From NCBI RefSeq assembly GCF_000820515.1, contig NZ_JXDG01000032.1:42442-106441 (forward strand): a DNA stretch of 64,000 nucleotides, written 5' to 3'. The first letter of the stretch is position 1, and every line of letters starts with the position of its first letter. Under the pieces are notes generated by a model. It ran no database searches and was not told the origin of the DNA. It worked only from the letters and a program-made list of their open reading frames with translations. A program made the position numbers and the translations under genes. This document shows, in pieces, positions 25,832 to 35,409 of the stretch. This DNA comes from Pseudomonas batumici (GTDB lineage Bacteria; Pseudomonadota; Gammaproteobacteria; Pseudomonadales; Pseudomonadaceae).

Positions 25832-25851
25832 TCACGCTTGAGGATTATTCG

Positions 25852-27318
25852 ATGAACACCTTGCTTGATCGCATGCTTCCCCGCGGGCGCTTTGTACTGG
25901 CTGCGCTGGCCATCACGGTGGCCGGCTGCACGGTGGGCCCGGACTACCAGCGCCCCGCCGATCAGGCCGCCGCCCGGTTCATGGCCCAGGACGCCCTGCA
26001 ACAGCGCGACGCCGGGCGCCCCGCCCCCGCGCTGGAAAGCTGGTGGAAAGGCTTTGATGACCCGCAACTGACCCAGCTGATCCAGAAGGTCCTGGCGCAG
26101 AATCTCGACCTCGCCGTGGCCATGGCCCGCGTGGACCAGGCGCGTGCCGTCGCCCAGGAGGCCGGCGCGACGCGCATGCCTCAAGGCAGCCTCGATGGCC
26201 AGGTGGTGCGGCAGCGCCAGTCGCTGGAAAGCCCCGAGGGCCAACTGGCGAGCCATCAGCCCGGCTACGAGCGCAATCAGACCCTGAGCAACATCGGCGC
26301 CGGCGCGAGCTGGGAGCTGGATCTGGCGGGAGGGCTCAAGCGCGGCGAGCAGGCGGCGCTGGACGACGCCCAGGCCGCACAAGCCAGCCAGGCCGGCGTA
26401 CGGGTTTCCGTTGCCGCCGAAGCGGCGGATGCTTACTTGCGCATTCGCGGTGCCCAGCAGCGTATCCAGGTGACCGAACAGCAGATCAAGAACCAGGGCG
26501 ATCTGCTCGCCCTGGTCGAGGCCCGCCTGGCCCAGGGGCTGGGCAACCAGCGCGAGACCGCCCAGGCCCGGGCGGTGCTGCAACAGGCGCGTACCACCCT
26601 GCCGCCGTTGCGCACCGAACTGGCGGTGCAACTCAACCGCCTCGACGTGCTGATGGGCGTCGCACCCGGTACCTATGCCCGCGACCTGGCCGGCACGGCA
26701 CCGGAAAAAATCGATTACAAGGTTCCGCAGATCCCGGCCAACATAGCCCCTGGGGAGATGCTGCGCCGTCGCCCGGATGTCATTGCCGCCGAGCGGCGCC
26801 TGGCGGCCAGCAACGAGCGTATCGGCGTGGCGGTTGCCGAGTTCTATCCGAAGGTTTCGCTGGGCGGCCTGCTGGGTTTCTCCAGCCTGCACAGCGGCTC
26901 GCTGTTCACCGCCCAGGCCTTCCAGCCGCAGGCGCTGTTGGGGCTGCATTGGCGCCTGTTCGATTTCGGCCGTGTCGACGCCGAGGTCGCCCAGGCCAAG
27001 GGCGCAAACGCCCAGGCGCTGGCCGAATACCGCCAGTCGATGCTGCGCGCCAGCGAGGACGTGGAGAACGCCGTGGTGACCCTGACTCAACTCGAGGCCC
27101 AACGTCAGGAACTGGCCCTTGAAATCACCTCCAGGCAAACCGCGCGACAAGCCGCGAGCGAGGCGTACCAGGGCGGCGCGGTGAGCCTGATCGAAGTGTT
27201 GAACGAGGACAGCGAACTGCTGCGCACACGCAACCAGATGGCCGAGCTCAATGCCAACGATGCGCGTGCCGCAGTGGCCACCTTCCGAGCCCTCGGGGGC
27301 GGCTGGAGCGTGGAGTAG
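25852..27318 (+). CDS. OprM/NodT-type outer-membrane efflux lipoprotein
   Basis: A 488-residue outer-membrane factor with a lipobox (LAALAITVAGC) and mature start TVGPDYQRP, the standard RND/MFS outer-membrane channel opening. Two OEP repeats follow, with RRRPDVIAAERRLAASNERIGVAVAEFYPKVSL typical of the second. A frame continuous with the antisense-free MFS gene extends upstream but lacks a start; the ATG at 25852 gives the lipoprotein. It is the last gene of the hxlR efflux operon. Confidence 0.9.
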   Translation: MNTLLDRMLPRGRFVLAALAITVAGCTVGPDYQRPADQAAARFMAQDALQQRDAGRPAPALESWWKGFDDPQLTQLIQKVLAQNLDLAVAMARVDQARAVAQEAGATRMPQGSLDGQVVRQRQSLESPEGQLASHQPGYERNQTLSNIGAGASWELDLAGGLKRGEQAALDDAQAAQASQAGVRVSVAAEAADAYLRIRGAQQRIQVTEQQIKNQGDLLALVEARLAQGLGNQRETAQARAVLQQARTTLPPLRTELAVQLNRLDVLMGVAPGTYARDLAGTAPEKIDYKVPQIPANIAPGEMLRRRPDVIAAERRLAASNERIGVAVAEFYPKVSLGGLLGFSSLHSGSLFTAQAFQPQALLGLHWRLFDFGRVDAEVAQAKGANAQALAEYRQSMLRASEDVENAVVTLTQLEAQRQELALEITSRQTARQAASEAYQGGAVSLIEVLNEDSELLRTRNQMAELNANDARAAVATFRALGGGWSVE

Positions 27319-27328
27319 CGCCGAGTTC

Positions 27329-27378
27329 AAATCGCCTGGCCATCAGGGACTACGGTCTTTGATGGCGGCGATTTTATT
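27329..27378 (+). terminator. Terminator after the efflux operon
   Basis: AAATCGCC and CCATCA (27329-27345) pair with TGATGG and GGCGATTT (27360-27374) around a 14-nt loop with one small internal bulge. The run TTTTATT at the 3' end serves as the U-tract. It lies between convergent transcripts. Confidence 0.6.
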
Positions 27379-27407
27379 CATTCGCTGTTTCATTAGCTTA
27401 TTGCACG

Positions 27408-30400
27408 CTAATTTCGAACTTCCCGCCAAAAAATCTTGTGCATGGCCGTCGCCCCTTTTCCGAGCAAGGCGAGACTGATCACGCTGTTATCGGAGCCGTG
27501 ACTAAAGCTGATCACCGTACCGTTGGACAGCACAGCGACCACCGGGCGAGATGTGAGGTTGCTTCCCAAGCTCCGACCCGCCCAGGGGGTGATGCCCGTG
27601 GCGAAGTACGAGTTATCCAGCTGTCCGCCGGAACCTTCATCGACTTGATACTGATAGCTATTTGAACTGCAGGCCGTCGTGGACGGCGCGTTGGAGTTCA
27701 AGACCAACGTACCGAAAGCCAACTGCATGTCCGACGTCACCCCCTCCCCGCCAGGCAAGTCGAAGTACCAGCCCTTCTGCGTTGAGTAGTTGACGGTATT
27801 CTTGGTAATGGTCCGGGTCCCATCCGCATTCACGGTGACTGTCTGCGGAACAAGCACGCTACGAGGCGAGCTGGTACCCGTGTAGACCGTCCCATCATCC
27901 AGAAAGGCGTAAACGCTTTGGATTTGAGTGGAGCTGAAGTCCGACGTGGCCAGGGACCGACCTGTACCGACAAAGATCGCCGTCTTGCTGTTCACTTGCC
28001 CCACCTCGACACTCTGAGTAATGGGTTGGGCGGCACCACTGCCGTCCTGCAAGAGCGCAATGCGGGCAACAGACCAGTTCGCCGGATTTGGATCCGAGAT
28101 ATCGAACTTGAAGACATTACCGTTCAGATCGCCTGCATAGACCGCCGAGGCGGTGATCCCATCAGAGGAATAGGCTGAAAGGTGGGCCAGCCCGGCCGGA
28201 GACAGTGAGGTTCCATAGCCGGTAGGGATGTCACGAATCACGGCACCGGTGTCAGGATTCAGAACGAACATATGGCCCGCATAATCCCCACCGTTGTTGT
28301 AGCCTGACGAAACCATGACGACATATCCGGCGGCCGTATTGGTAATCAACGGCTGGCCATAAGAAAGCCCCACGTTATTGGTCACGCTCGACGAGGTGCT
28401 GGCGTTGGGAAACTCCCATTTCACCTTCGAGGCCAGGTCTGCCGAACTGGTGGCTGCCGGGTTCGTTACATCAAGTGCGTAATAACCATTCCCCCCCGCG
28501 CGAAGCCCTGCCACCAGCAAGGTCTTCCATGTCCCTGATGAATTGACATCACGAACAGTCGGCGTACCGTCCACGGTGAACGTGTGATTGTAGGTTTTCT
28601 GGGATAACGAGTTGAGTTTTGCAAGCACCAGGCTTGGAATGTAAGCCCACAGCTCACCACCGTTGCTGGCATCAATCGCATGCAGCATACCGTCGTTGCC
28701 GCCCTGATAGACGACACTTTTGCGTCCGGCAATAGTCTGACCGAAAGTCGTATAAGTGCTGTCAGTCGTTATGCTCCAGGAGCGTTTGTTATTCACCATC
28801 ACCGGCTCTGCATCCACCAGATCGCCCAGGACATGGGTCCGGGTACGGTACAAGGTACCTTCGTTGGAGCGATCCCCCTTCAACCAGTTGGCAACCGTGA
28901 GATTGTCCGTGGCGCTCGGGGAATTGAGCAGCGCCGTTTGTGTGGAACTCAATCCATCGGGAAAAATGGCACCACTGCTGCCCGTGTAAGAAGCAAACTT
29001 TCTGGTCGTCCAGCTCAAGGCATCCAGCGTTGCTTGAAAACTCCACAGCGAGCTGCTGGCCGAGGTGTTCCCCGTGGTGAGATCGATCGGCGCGGCCACC
29101 AAGTCGCCATACCAAGAGGACGCATTGAAACTGGCAATGTAGGCCGTGTTGTCACCCGGCTGGATATTGATGTTGGAGACGCTGATCGCGCCTCCCGCTC
29201 CCGACTTGTTCAGCAGATCGGCAATGATGCTCTTGATCGAAGTGGTGGCACTCACGCTGTCGGTGGCCAACAGCATCTTGCCCCGGCCATTAATGGTCGC
29301 ATGGTACAGGTCATCAACAGCGGTCGGGCTGTGCGCCACGTTGGGGTTGGGCCATGTGGGGGCGTAGGTGTAGGGGTCTTTATCTTGATTGGATCCCGTC
29401 CCGAAGATTGTCCCCTGCGCACCCAGTGTCATCCCGTACGTGTTCATGTGCAGGTTAGGGTTCTTGTCTGCGCTTGGCGAAGTCGCATTCGGATCATAAG
29501 GCACCCGACCGGCTGTAAAGCTGGAACTGCCCAAGGTGTTGCTATAGTAAGAAGCCGCCAAATCCGCCAACGTACCTGAGTAGGTCGTGGTATAGGGCGC
29601 TGAAGTGAACCACGGACTGGACGAGTAAGCGGGAGGCGTCGTGGTCGAGGCGTCAGCAAACCCGTCAGTTACGATCATGATGCTATTGCGCTGGCAAGCG
29701 TACTGAATGTAGGTCTCGCTGCTGTCGTTCTTATAAAGATCACCGATTGCTTTCAAAAGCGTACGGGTAGGCGTACCACCCGCCCCAAACACGCGATAGA
29801 TCAATCCAAGCAGATACTGGTAATTGGTAGCCGGTGTCGTTGAGTTAAGATCCACCATACTGGCCACGTTGCTGGAATCCATCCAGCGGGCGCCCATGCG
29901 AAGATTGGTCAATTGAGGCAGTACCGCAGACATGGCAGAGGACAGCATCAGTCGGCGCTTGCGGTAATAGGTGAACCAATTGGCAAAATTCTGCATTTCC
30001 GCCGCATAGCTGCGACCCGATGGGAAGGTGTTGCTCGACTTGATTTCATATCGACGAAGCAGGCTCCCATCGGGAGCGGTTGCACATGCAGGCGCCCCGT
30101 TCGTACACGTCGCATCCTTGACCCAATACGTGGCTGGGTAATAGGGAATCGTAATATCGTAGTACGAGTTCGTGTAACCCGAGCTTGTGCCCACCGTCAC
30201 ATCGGTGGTGATGCTGGTACTGCCATTCTTGATCCCTGAAATCGTTGAACCCGGAATCACCATCCCGGTATAGAACCTGAACGTCCATCCGCTGGTACCG
30301 TTGGTTAGCGTATTGGTCAGGTCATAGGTCACAGTGGGCGATTCCGTAGGGTGGATTCGTGCCGCCGTGGGAACAGAATTGCTGTAGGTGGTCGTGGTGC

Positions 30401-30893
30401 CACTATAATAATCAGCGGCCCACGGAACATAAGTCGTATTGGGGTTGTAGTACAGGGGGTTGTATTCATAATCCCGCAAGTAGGCGTAGCTCGGGATGAA
30501 GGGTGCGGCGTAACCCTCCCCGGCCGCCGCGGTGTCTACGTATTTTCGGGAACTATTAGGGAATAGGTACTCATACTTTAGCCACGTCGAGCTTGTGCCT
30601 CCAGCAGAGTTATAGTTCGGAGCATAGTTGGTGGCGCTATAAACATCGGAACTGTTCCACCCGGTAAATCCAGCCTTGCCGGAAGTCGAGTTATACCACA
30701 GGGCACCGTCGTTACTCGTCAGCAACACTTCGGTGTCCATCGAGCCTGAGTCGTCAATCCCCAGTATCATATTGGGCTCGACCACATTCATCATGCCCAA
30801 TGGGAGCTGAGCAATGTCCGTCGTCGCTGCAAAAGCTGGAGAGACCACCCCGGCCAGGAAAAATATTACCCGTGATCTCACCCACTTATGCAT
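27408..30893 (-). CDS. pilY1: PilY1/PilC type IV pilus tip adhesin
   Basis: A 1161-residue exported protein with signal peptide WVRSRVIFFLAGVVSPAFA. A von Willebrand A-like N-terminal region contains the MIDAS-type sequence ILGIDDSGSM, and a long Ser/Thr/Tyr/Asn-rich part follows. The C-terminal beta-propeller (from about residue 690) includes VVYQGGNDGMLHAIDASNGGELWAYIPSLVL in two parts and VFKFDISDPNPANW, as in PilY1. PilY1 caps the pilus, primes assembly with minor pilins and mediates adhesion and surface sensing. The ATG at 30893 was chosen over a GTG ten codons upstream because it gives a clean signal peptide. Last gene of the pilin operon. Confidence 0.9.
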   Translation of the reverse strand: MHKWVRSRVIFFLAGVVSPAFAATTDIAQLPLGMMNVVEPNMILGIDDSGSMDTEVLLTSNDGALWYNSTSGKAGFTGWNSSDVYSATNYAPNYNSAGGTSSTWLKYEYLFPNSSRKYVDTAAAGEGYAAPFIPSYAYLRDYEYNPLYYNPNTTYVPWAADYYSGTTTTYSNSVPTAARIHPTESPTVTYDLTNTLTNGTSGWTFRFYTGMVIPGSTISGIKNGSTSITTDVTVGTSSGYTNSYYDITIPYYPATYWVKDATCTNGAPACATAPDGSLLRRYEIKSSNTFPSGRSYAAEMQNFANWFTYYRKRRLMLSSAMSAVLPQLTNLRMGARWMDSSNVASMVDLNSTTPATNYQYLLGLIYRVFGAGGTPTRTLLKAIGDLYKNDSSETYIQYACQRNSIMIVTDGFADASTTTPPAYSSSPWFTSAPYTTTYSGTLADLAASYYSNTLGSSSFTAGRVPYDPNATSPSADKNPNLHMNTYGMTLGAQGTIFGTGSNQDKDPYTYAPTWPNPNVAHSPTAVDDLYHATINGRGKMLLATDSVSATTSIKSIIADLLNKSGAGGAISVSNINIQPGDNTAYIASFNASSWYGDLVAAPIDLTTGNTSASSSLWSFQATLDALSWTTRKFASYTGSSGAIFPDGLSSTQTALLNSPSATDNLTVANWLKGDRSNEGTLYRTRTHVLGDLVDAEPVMVNNKRSWSITTDSTYTTFGQTIAGRKSVVYQGGNDGMLHAIDASNGGELWAYIPSLVLAKLNSLSQKTYNHTFTVDGTPTVRDVNSSGTWKTLLVAGLRAGGNGYYALDVTNPAATSSADLASKVKWEFPNASTSSSVTNNVGLSYGQPLITNTAAGYVVMVSSGYNNGGDYAGHMFVLNPDTGAVIRDIPTGYGTSLSPAGLAHLSAYSSDGITASAVYAGDLNGNVFKFDISDPNPANWSVARIALLQDGSGAAQPITQSVEVGQVNSKTAIFVGTGRSLATSDFSSTQIQSVYAFLDDGTVYTGTSSPRSVLVPQTVTVNADGTRTITKNTVNYSTQKGWYFDLPGGEGVTSDMQLAFGTLVLNSNAPSTTACSSNSYQYQVDEGSGGQLDNSYFATGITPWAGRSLGSNLTSRPVVAVLSNGTVISFSHGSDNSVISLALLGKGATAMHKIFWREVRN

Positions 30894-30935
30894 ACACCCC
30901 AGCCCCTGTTTTTTTAACAACACTGACTTTATCGT

Positions 30936-31499
30936 TTATCTTGAAATGGTTGTCTGGGTCGTTACCACGGCTCCCTTGGGGCCAGTGGTTTTTACCGTTA
31001 CCCGGTATAAAATAGGGTACGACATGAGCGATTTACCATCTTGATTCCCGCCCCGCAGGCTGTAGCTACCTCCGTTAGCCGCTGTCGGTTTTTCGACTTG
31101 GCACTGCGTTCCCGTGCTCGTGACGACGGTGACCGTACAAAGACGCTCGATATAATAGGTAGAAGAATAGGCACTCGAAAGCACCACCGGGTTCAGGCAA
31201 CTCCAGCCATCTCCCGTGGCGCAAGGGAGGGGTAAACCGTTGGCATCTCTGTTGGTCAGAATGGTTGGGGAGTAGATACCTGGGTCAGCCGCGGTCAAAT
31301 CGGCCTTGCCGGAGATATAGCTCTTGACGGTCGGCAATATGCTATCCGAGGCCGCCAGCGCACCTTCCCGATAGGAGTAGTTCCCCACGGTGGTGACATT
31401 CATGTTGACCGAGCGGATTAATCCAACCGAGGCGATCAAAAATATCGTCAGCAAAATAAGGGTGAGGATAAGAACCGCACCTTTCTGGTTATTTTTCAT
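30936..31499 (-). CDS. pilX: Minor pilin assembly protein PilX
   Basis: A 187-residue protein starting KNNQKGAVLILTLILLTIFLIASVGLIR in two parts: a short leader followed by the hydrophobic N-terminal helix of PilX-type minor pilins, which lack the glutamate at position 5. The rest is a Ser/Thr-rich globular domain with four cysteines. It sits between pilW and pilY1, the standard order. Its product helps initiate pilus assembly with PilV, PilW, FimT/FimU and PilY1. Confidence 0.85.
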   Translation of the reverse strand: MKNNQKGAVLILTLILLTIFLIASVGLIRSVNMNVTTVGNYSYREGALAASDSILPTVKSYISGKADLTAADPGIYSPTILTNRDANGLPLPCATGDGWSCLNPVVLSSAYSSTYYIERLCTVTVVTSTGTQCQVEKPTAANGGSYSLRGGNQDGKSLMSYPILYRVTVKTTGPKGAVVTTQTTISR

Positions 31500-31509
31500 C
31501 GCTGCCTTC

Positions 31510-32577
31510 TCACTGGGCCGTGGCCCAAGCCAAACTACGCAGTGGTGTTACCGTCGTGTAGGTCTTGTAAAAATAGCAGCGCCAATCCGGAATCAGGGCG
31601 GTACCACTGGTGTTGGTCAGGGCCGATACATCGACCGAGCTTGAACCGTTTGCCGCATTCTGCCAGCCATTGAAACTGATGGTAGAATTCGTTGTGCTTG
31701 TGCAATTAGCGGCATTGGCTTGTTTTTCTCGATTCCCCGAGCGAATCACCATCGCCGTGCGCACCGCCTTCAGGTTGTTGAGTTGGCTGGGGAGCTGGTC
31801 CTGCCAGGTCAGTCCAAGGCCACTGTTCACACCGTATTGCGCTCTCAAGAAAACCACCCCATCGGCCACGATGCTCACCTTACCGGTAATTTTGTCCTTG
31901 ATTTTCAACAGTGCATTTTCCGAGTACCACTCCTGGTAGTTGAAAACCTGCGCAGGAATGACATAAAAATCAGCCGCGTAGGTGGGCACTCCGGCAATCG
32001 CTTGATTATGTTCGGCCGTTGCTGACAAACCGATATTCACCATCCCGGCATTGCCGTTCACCGCGTTGGGGGCCGTCGCACGTCGCAAGGTGCAGTCCGT
32101 TCCACTCCCGGCAGAACTATAGGCCAGTAGAATATCGTCTCCGGTCGCCACCGACCCCACCTGGGGAATGCCGATATCGTCGTTGGGGTTGGCCAATGAC
32201 ACTGAAACCTTGAGCATTGAAGCCGCGCTACCCCCACTGCCATAGGCAAAAATCACATGGTTGGAATTGGGGTCTGTCGTCACATCCAGCTTTATCGTAT
32301 CCAGTTCGATGCCTGAATTCGTATTCGTCGCCGTCGTGGAATAGAGGTGGCTACAGATTTGACTGTGATTGCTGATCAGCCCGGCACCGGCCATTTCAAG
32401 CGCCGTGTTGATGGTCTCGGCTGCGGTGGTTCCGTTGGTGTTCGCTGTGTTGGATGCGATGTTGCTCATTCTCCCCGTGTCATAGGACATCGCCAGCGAG
32501 GCGGCGGCGAGCGACATGATCAGACCGATGACCATCGCCAGCATGGCTTCAATGAGCGAGAAGCCCTTTTGCCTCAT
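31510..32577 (-). CDS. pilW: Minor pilin assembly protein PilW
   Basis: A 355-residue prepilin-like protein. The leader and helix read MRQKGFSLIEAMLAMVIGLIMSLAAASLA in two parts, with the cleavage site G/FSLIE and the conserved Glu. The large C-terminal domain fits PilW, the biggest of the minor pilins. Its ATG overlaps the pilV stop (ATGA), so translation is coupled. Confidence 0.9.
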   Translation of the reverse strand: MRQKGFSLIEAMLAMVIGLIMSLAAASLAMSYDTGRMSNIASNTANTNGTTAAETINTALEMAGAGLISNHSQICSHLYSTTATNTNSGIELDTIKLDVTTDPNSNHVIFAYGSGGSAASMLKVSVSLANPNDDIGIPQVGSVATGDDILLAYSSAGSGTDCTLRRATAPNAVNGNAGMVNIGLSATAEHNQAIAGVPTYAADFYVIPAQVFNYQEWYSENALLKIKDKITGKVSIVADGVVFLRAQYGVNSGLGLTWQDQLPSQLNNLKAVRTAMVIRSGNREKQANAANCTSTTNSTISFNGWQNAANGSSSVDVSALTNTSGTALIPDWRCYFYKTYTTVTPLRSLAWATAQ

Positions 32578-32993
32578 AACGTTTTATCTACTTTGAAAGG
32601 AACACTGTAGGTATTCACACTATTATCTTGAGGCATGCTCCACTGAATCGTGATCAGACAAGTGCCGTCAGCCGCCACGCTCACCGTGGGATCAATCGCC
32701 CCCGGCAGTTTCTTGACTTCCACGGCCCAACTGGCGGCCGAGCTGGCCGTGCCGCTGCCCGGATAAGCATAGTTGGCAAGGTTCGAAGCGTCCGAGACCA
32801 TTTGACCGTAGAGTATCTTGGCCAGATTGGTGGCCTTTACCCGATCATCCGACTTGGCGGACTCTTTCGACAGTTGCGCTTGAAGGGCGGCATTGCCCAA
32901 CAGACCAATCGTCATGATCAAGAGTGCTATCAAACACTCGATCAGCGAGAATCCGCGCTGCTTATGATGAGGATGGGCAAAAATTCGAGGCAT
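32574..32993 (-). CDS. pilV: Minor pilin PilV
   Basis: A 139-residue type IV prepilin: PHHKQRGFSLIECLIALLIMTIGLLG, with G/FSLIE cleavage, gives the N-terminal helix, followed by a small C-terminal domain with a KDKTL-like end. The ATG at 32993 overlaps the 3' end of fimT by 32 nt and has an AAGG element at suitable distance; a longer upstream frame adds residues unlike a leader peptide and was rejected. Confidence 0.85.
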   Translation of the reverse strand: MPRIFAHPHHKQRGFSLIECLIALLIMTIGLLGNAALQAQLSKESAKSDDRVKATNLAKILYGQMVSDASNLANYAYPGSGTASSAASWAVEVKKLPGAIDPTVSVAADGTCLITIQWSMPQDNSVNTYSVPFKVDKTL

Positions 32994-33453
32994 TACTGTT
33001 ACCTTGCGAAGGGTTGCAGACTTTGATGAAACCGCCGCCATAAGCCTCAACATTGAGACATGCATTATTTGCCGCGCAGGAAGTATTTATAATCGTGATG
33101 GTATACGAGGTGGAGGCAACAATCTGCCCAGTCGAGGTGAACGTAATCGCGCCGGCTGTACTTTGACTGATCGTCGTCCCAGACCCCGCACCCGCCAAAC
33201 TTATTGTCTTGGCATAATTACTGCCCGACAGATTGATTGCCGTGGCGGTGATGGTAGCGGAAACCGCTGTATTGCGTTTCAGCGCCTCGGAGCGGGCTTC
33301 CTGAAGAGCGGAAAAAACCACGTCCGCCGTGGATTTTACGGTGTTATTGGAAATGACATCGCTCAAAGACGGAATGCCCCAAGCAATCACGATACCCATG
33401 ATCGCAATGGCAACCATGGTTTCCAACAAGGTCACCCCTCGCTGACGATTCAA
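32962..33453 (-). CDS. fimT: Minor pilin FimT/FimU (GspH-like)
   Basis: A 163-residue prepilin. A TTG start at 33453 gives the short leader NRQRG/VTLLETMVAIAIMG and has a GGAG ribosome binding site 8 nt upstream, spanning the pilE stop with a 2-nt gap. The in-frame TTG and GTG codons further upstream lack such a site. The C-terminal domain is beta-rich and has two cysteine pairs. This minor pilin sits at the pilus tip and FimT relatives can bind DNA in natural transformation. Confidence 0.8.
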   Translation of the reverse strand: MNRQRGVTLLETMVAIAIMGIVIAWGIPSLSDVISNNTVKSTADVVFSALQEARSEALKRNTAVSATITATAINLSGSNYAKTISLAGAGSGTTISQSTAGAITFTSTGQIVASTSYTITIINTSCAANNACLNVEAYGGGFIKVCNPSQGNSNASNFCPSSS

Positions 33454-33455
33454 GA

Positions 33456-33866
33456 TCAGCACTCCGACCCGGTTATGATCCAACAGGCTTTGTTGGAAGA
33501 CCCGGTGGTCGTCTTGTTGCCTTGCTCGTTAATCGTGTAATTCGTTCCCGCTATAGACCCTATCCCGCTGGCCGTATAGGTATACCCTTGCCCACTACCA
33601 TTAGTATTATTGATGGCACAGGCAATCGTAAAATTGGTCGTATTAGCGGGAAGCACCCCACAGGCACCCGCATTACTGTAGGTCTGGGTATTTTGATAGT
33701 AGGATTCCATCTTTACCTGCAAGGCCGCCAGGGCGTTAGCCCCTTCAGACAACTTGCTGCGATTCACATAGCTCGTATACGACGGATACGCAATAGAGGC
33801 CAGAATTGCAACGATCGCCACTGTCACCATCAGCTCTATCAAGGTGAAACCGTTTTGGCCTTTCAT
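33456..33866 (-). CDS. pilE: Type IV pilin PilE-like minor pilin
   Basis: A 136-residue type IVa pilin with leader MKGQNG/FTLIELMVTVAIVAILASIAYPSY, the canonical cleavage Gly and Glu5. The globular domain contains a C-terminal disulfide pair (ACWIITGSEC). An AGGGG ribosome binding site precedes the ATG. It heads the minor-pilin operon and lies 184 nt downstream of the histidine-kinase gene on the same strand. A TACAAT -10-like element (33907-33902) precedes it. The intervening 33867-34050 stretch holds this promoter and a 7-bp hairpin (33946-33967) but no gene. Confidence 0.85.
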   Translation of the reverse strand: MKGQNGFTLIELMVTVAIVAILASIAYPSYTSYVNRSKLSEGANALAALQVKMESYYQNTQTYSNAGACGVLPANTTNFTIACAINNTNGSGQGYTYTASGIGSIAGTNYTINEQGNKTTTGSSNKACWIITGSEC

Positions 33867-34050
33867 CGATGCCCCTAATTTGTGTATGTGAAATTTATCT
33901 TATTGTATTTTTTTGACAGAATTGATGTCGCAGAGGCTGCGAATCGAAGCAGGAGAAATTCTGCTTCACGCAGCCATCTATAACACGCGCAGGGATGATA
34001 GCCAATGGCCCGCAGCGCCTATGACTATCGATATGAAAGGTCAACCGCGT

Positions 34051-35409
34051 CTAAGCTGGCGCCACCGGCCACCACAGCGAAACACACAACCCGCGTTGCT
34101 CCATCTCATCGCAGTATTCCAGGCGGATACGGGCCCCGGTGCGCTCCGCGATGGCCTTGACGATGGACAGTCCCAACCCGGAACCCACTTCCTGGCTGCC
34201 CAGGCTGCGATAGAACGGATCGAACACCCGCTGGCGTTCTTCGACGGCAATACCGGGACCGCTGTCCTTGACCTGCAACAGCGCCCCGCCCTGCTCCCGG
34301 CTCACCGACAGGTCGACACGTCCACCGGCGGGCGTATAACGAATGGCGTTGTCCACCAGGTTCTTGACCACCGCCAGCAGGTCGATCTCGTCGAGCGCCA
34401 GCCGCGCGTCCTCTTCGCCCTCGACCCCGATATCGATCTGCTTGAGCTCAGCCAACGGCAGCAAGTCTTCCAGCACCCGGCGGTAGACCGCGTGCACCGA
34501 CACTGGCGCGCTGGGCCGCGTCGCGTTCGCTTGCGCGGTGGCCAGCGCCAGCAGTTGATCGATCAGGCTCTTGCCGCGCTCGATACCCCGGCGCAATACA
34601 AAAAGGCGCTCGCGGGCCAGGCCCGACATCTCGGCCGCGGCCAGGCGTTCGGCCTGCAGGGACAGGGCCGTCAACGGAGAACGCAACTCATGGGCGGCGT
34701 CGGCGACGAAGCGGCGCTGGGTGTCCATCGACTGGGCGACCCGGCCGAGCAGGCGATTGATCGCCAGCACGAAGGGCCGGACCTCGGCGGGCACGTGGTT
34801 TTCGTCAATGGGGTGCAGTTCCTGCTCGCTGCGCTGGTCGATCTCGGCCGCCAGCACCGCGATGGGCCGGAACAGCTTGCGCAGCAGGTCGGCCACCACC
34901 AGCAACAGCACGGGAAACAGGATAAGGAACGGCAACAGGCCGCGCCAGGCGCTCTCACGGGCGTCCTTGTCACGGGCGCCGGTTTCCTGAGCCACGGCGA
35001 TACGCGCGCCGCTGCCCAGGGTCCTGACCAGAACCCGGAACGGCTCGCCGGCGACCGTCAGAGTCGACAGGCCATCGGCCAGCGTCGCCGGTAGTGGCAG
35101 CGGCCCGCCAGTCTCGACATTGGCTGCGGCTCGGCCACCATCCCCCAGATACTGCACGATCACCCGCGACTCTTCATCGTCGCCAACGATCCCGCCTTCC
35201 GGCTTCGGATAGGCCAGCGTCATCTGTTGACGCTCGAACAGCACGGCCACCTGATGCAGGGTGTTGTCCTGCATCTCCAGGGCCTCGTCGAAAGCCGAGA
35301 CAAAGGCGAACACCCCGGCCAGCAGCGCAACGATCAGGATCGCCAGCGACAGGGAAACCGAAAGCCGCAGCTGGACCGACTCGCTCAGGCGTTTTTTGAA
35401 ACCATCCAT
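34051..35409 (-). CDS. Two-component sensor histidine kinase (QseC/PmrB-like)
   Basis: A 452-residue kinase. Transmembrane helix 1 spans about residues 18-40, a periplasmic sensor loop about 41-157, helix 2 about 158-175. The dimerisation helix carries the phospho-acceptor His240 in FVADAAHELRSPLTALS. The ATPase core has the N box VVKNLVDNAIRYTP, G1 VKDSGPGIA and G2 GSGLGLSIVKAIAERTGA. The start overlaps the response-regulator stop by 25 nt. The signal is unknown; possible roles include metal or envelope stress sensing. Confidence 0.9.
   Translation of the reverse strand: MDGFKKRLSESVQLRLSVSLSLAILIVALLAGVFAFVSAFDEALEMQDNTLHQVAVLFERQQMTLAYPKPEGGIVGDDEESRVIVQYLGDGGRAAANVETGGPLPLPATLADGLSTLTVAGEPFRVLVRTLGSGARIAVAQETGARDKDARESAWRGLLPFLILFPVLLLVVADLLRKLFRPIAVLAAEIDQRSEQELHPIDENHVPAEVRPFVLAINRLLGRVAQSMDTQRRFVADAAHELRSPLTALSLQAERLAAAEMSGLARERLFVLRRGIERGKSLIDQLLALATAQANATRPSAPVSVHAVYRRVLEDLLPLAELKQIDIGVEGEEDARLALDEIDLLAVVKNLVDNAIRYTPAGGRVDLSVSREQGGALLQVKDSGPGIAVEERQRVFDPFYRSLGSQEVGSGLGLSIVKAIAERTGARIRLEYCDEMEQRGLCVSLWWPVAPA

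Noticed and set aside
24223..25851. In-frame upstream extension of the OprM-like gene through the MFS gene
   Set aside because: The sequence overlaps the emrB-like gene in another frame and gives Arg/His-rich nonsense; the ATG at 25852 yields a proper lipoprotein signal.
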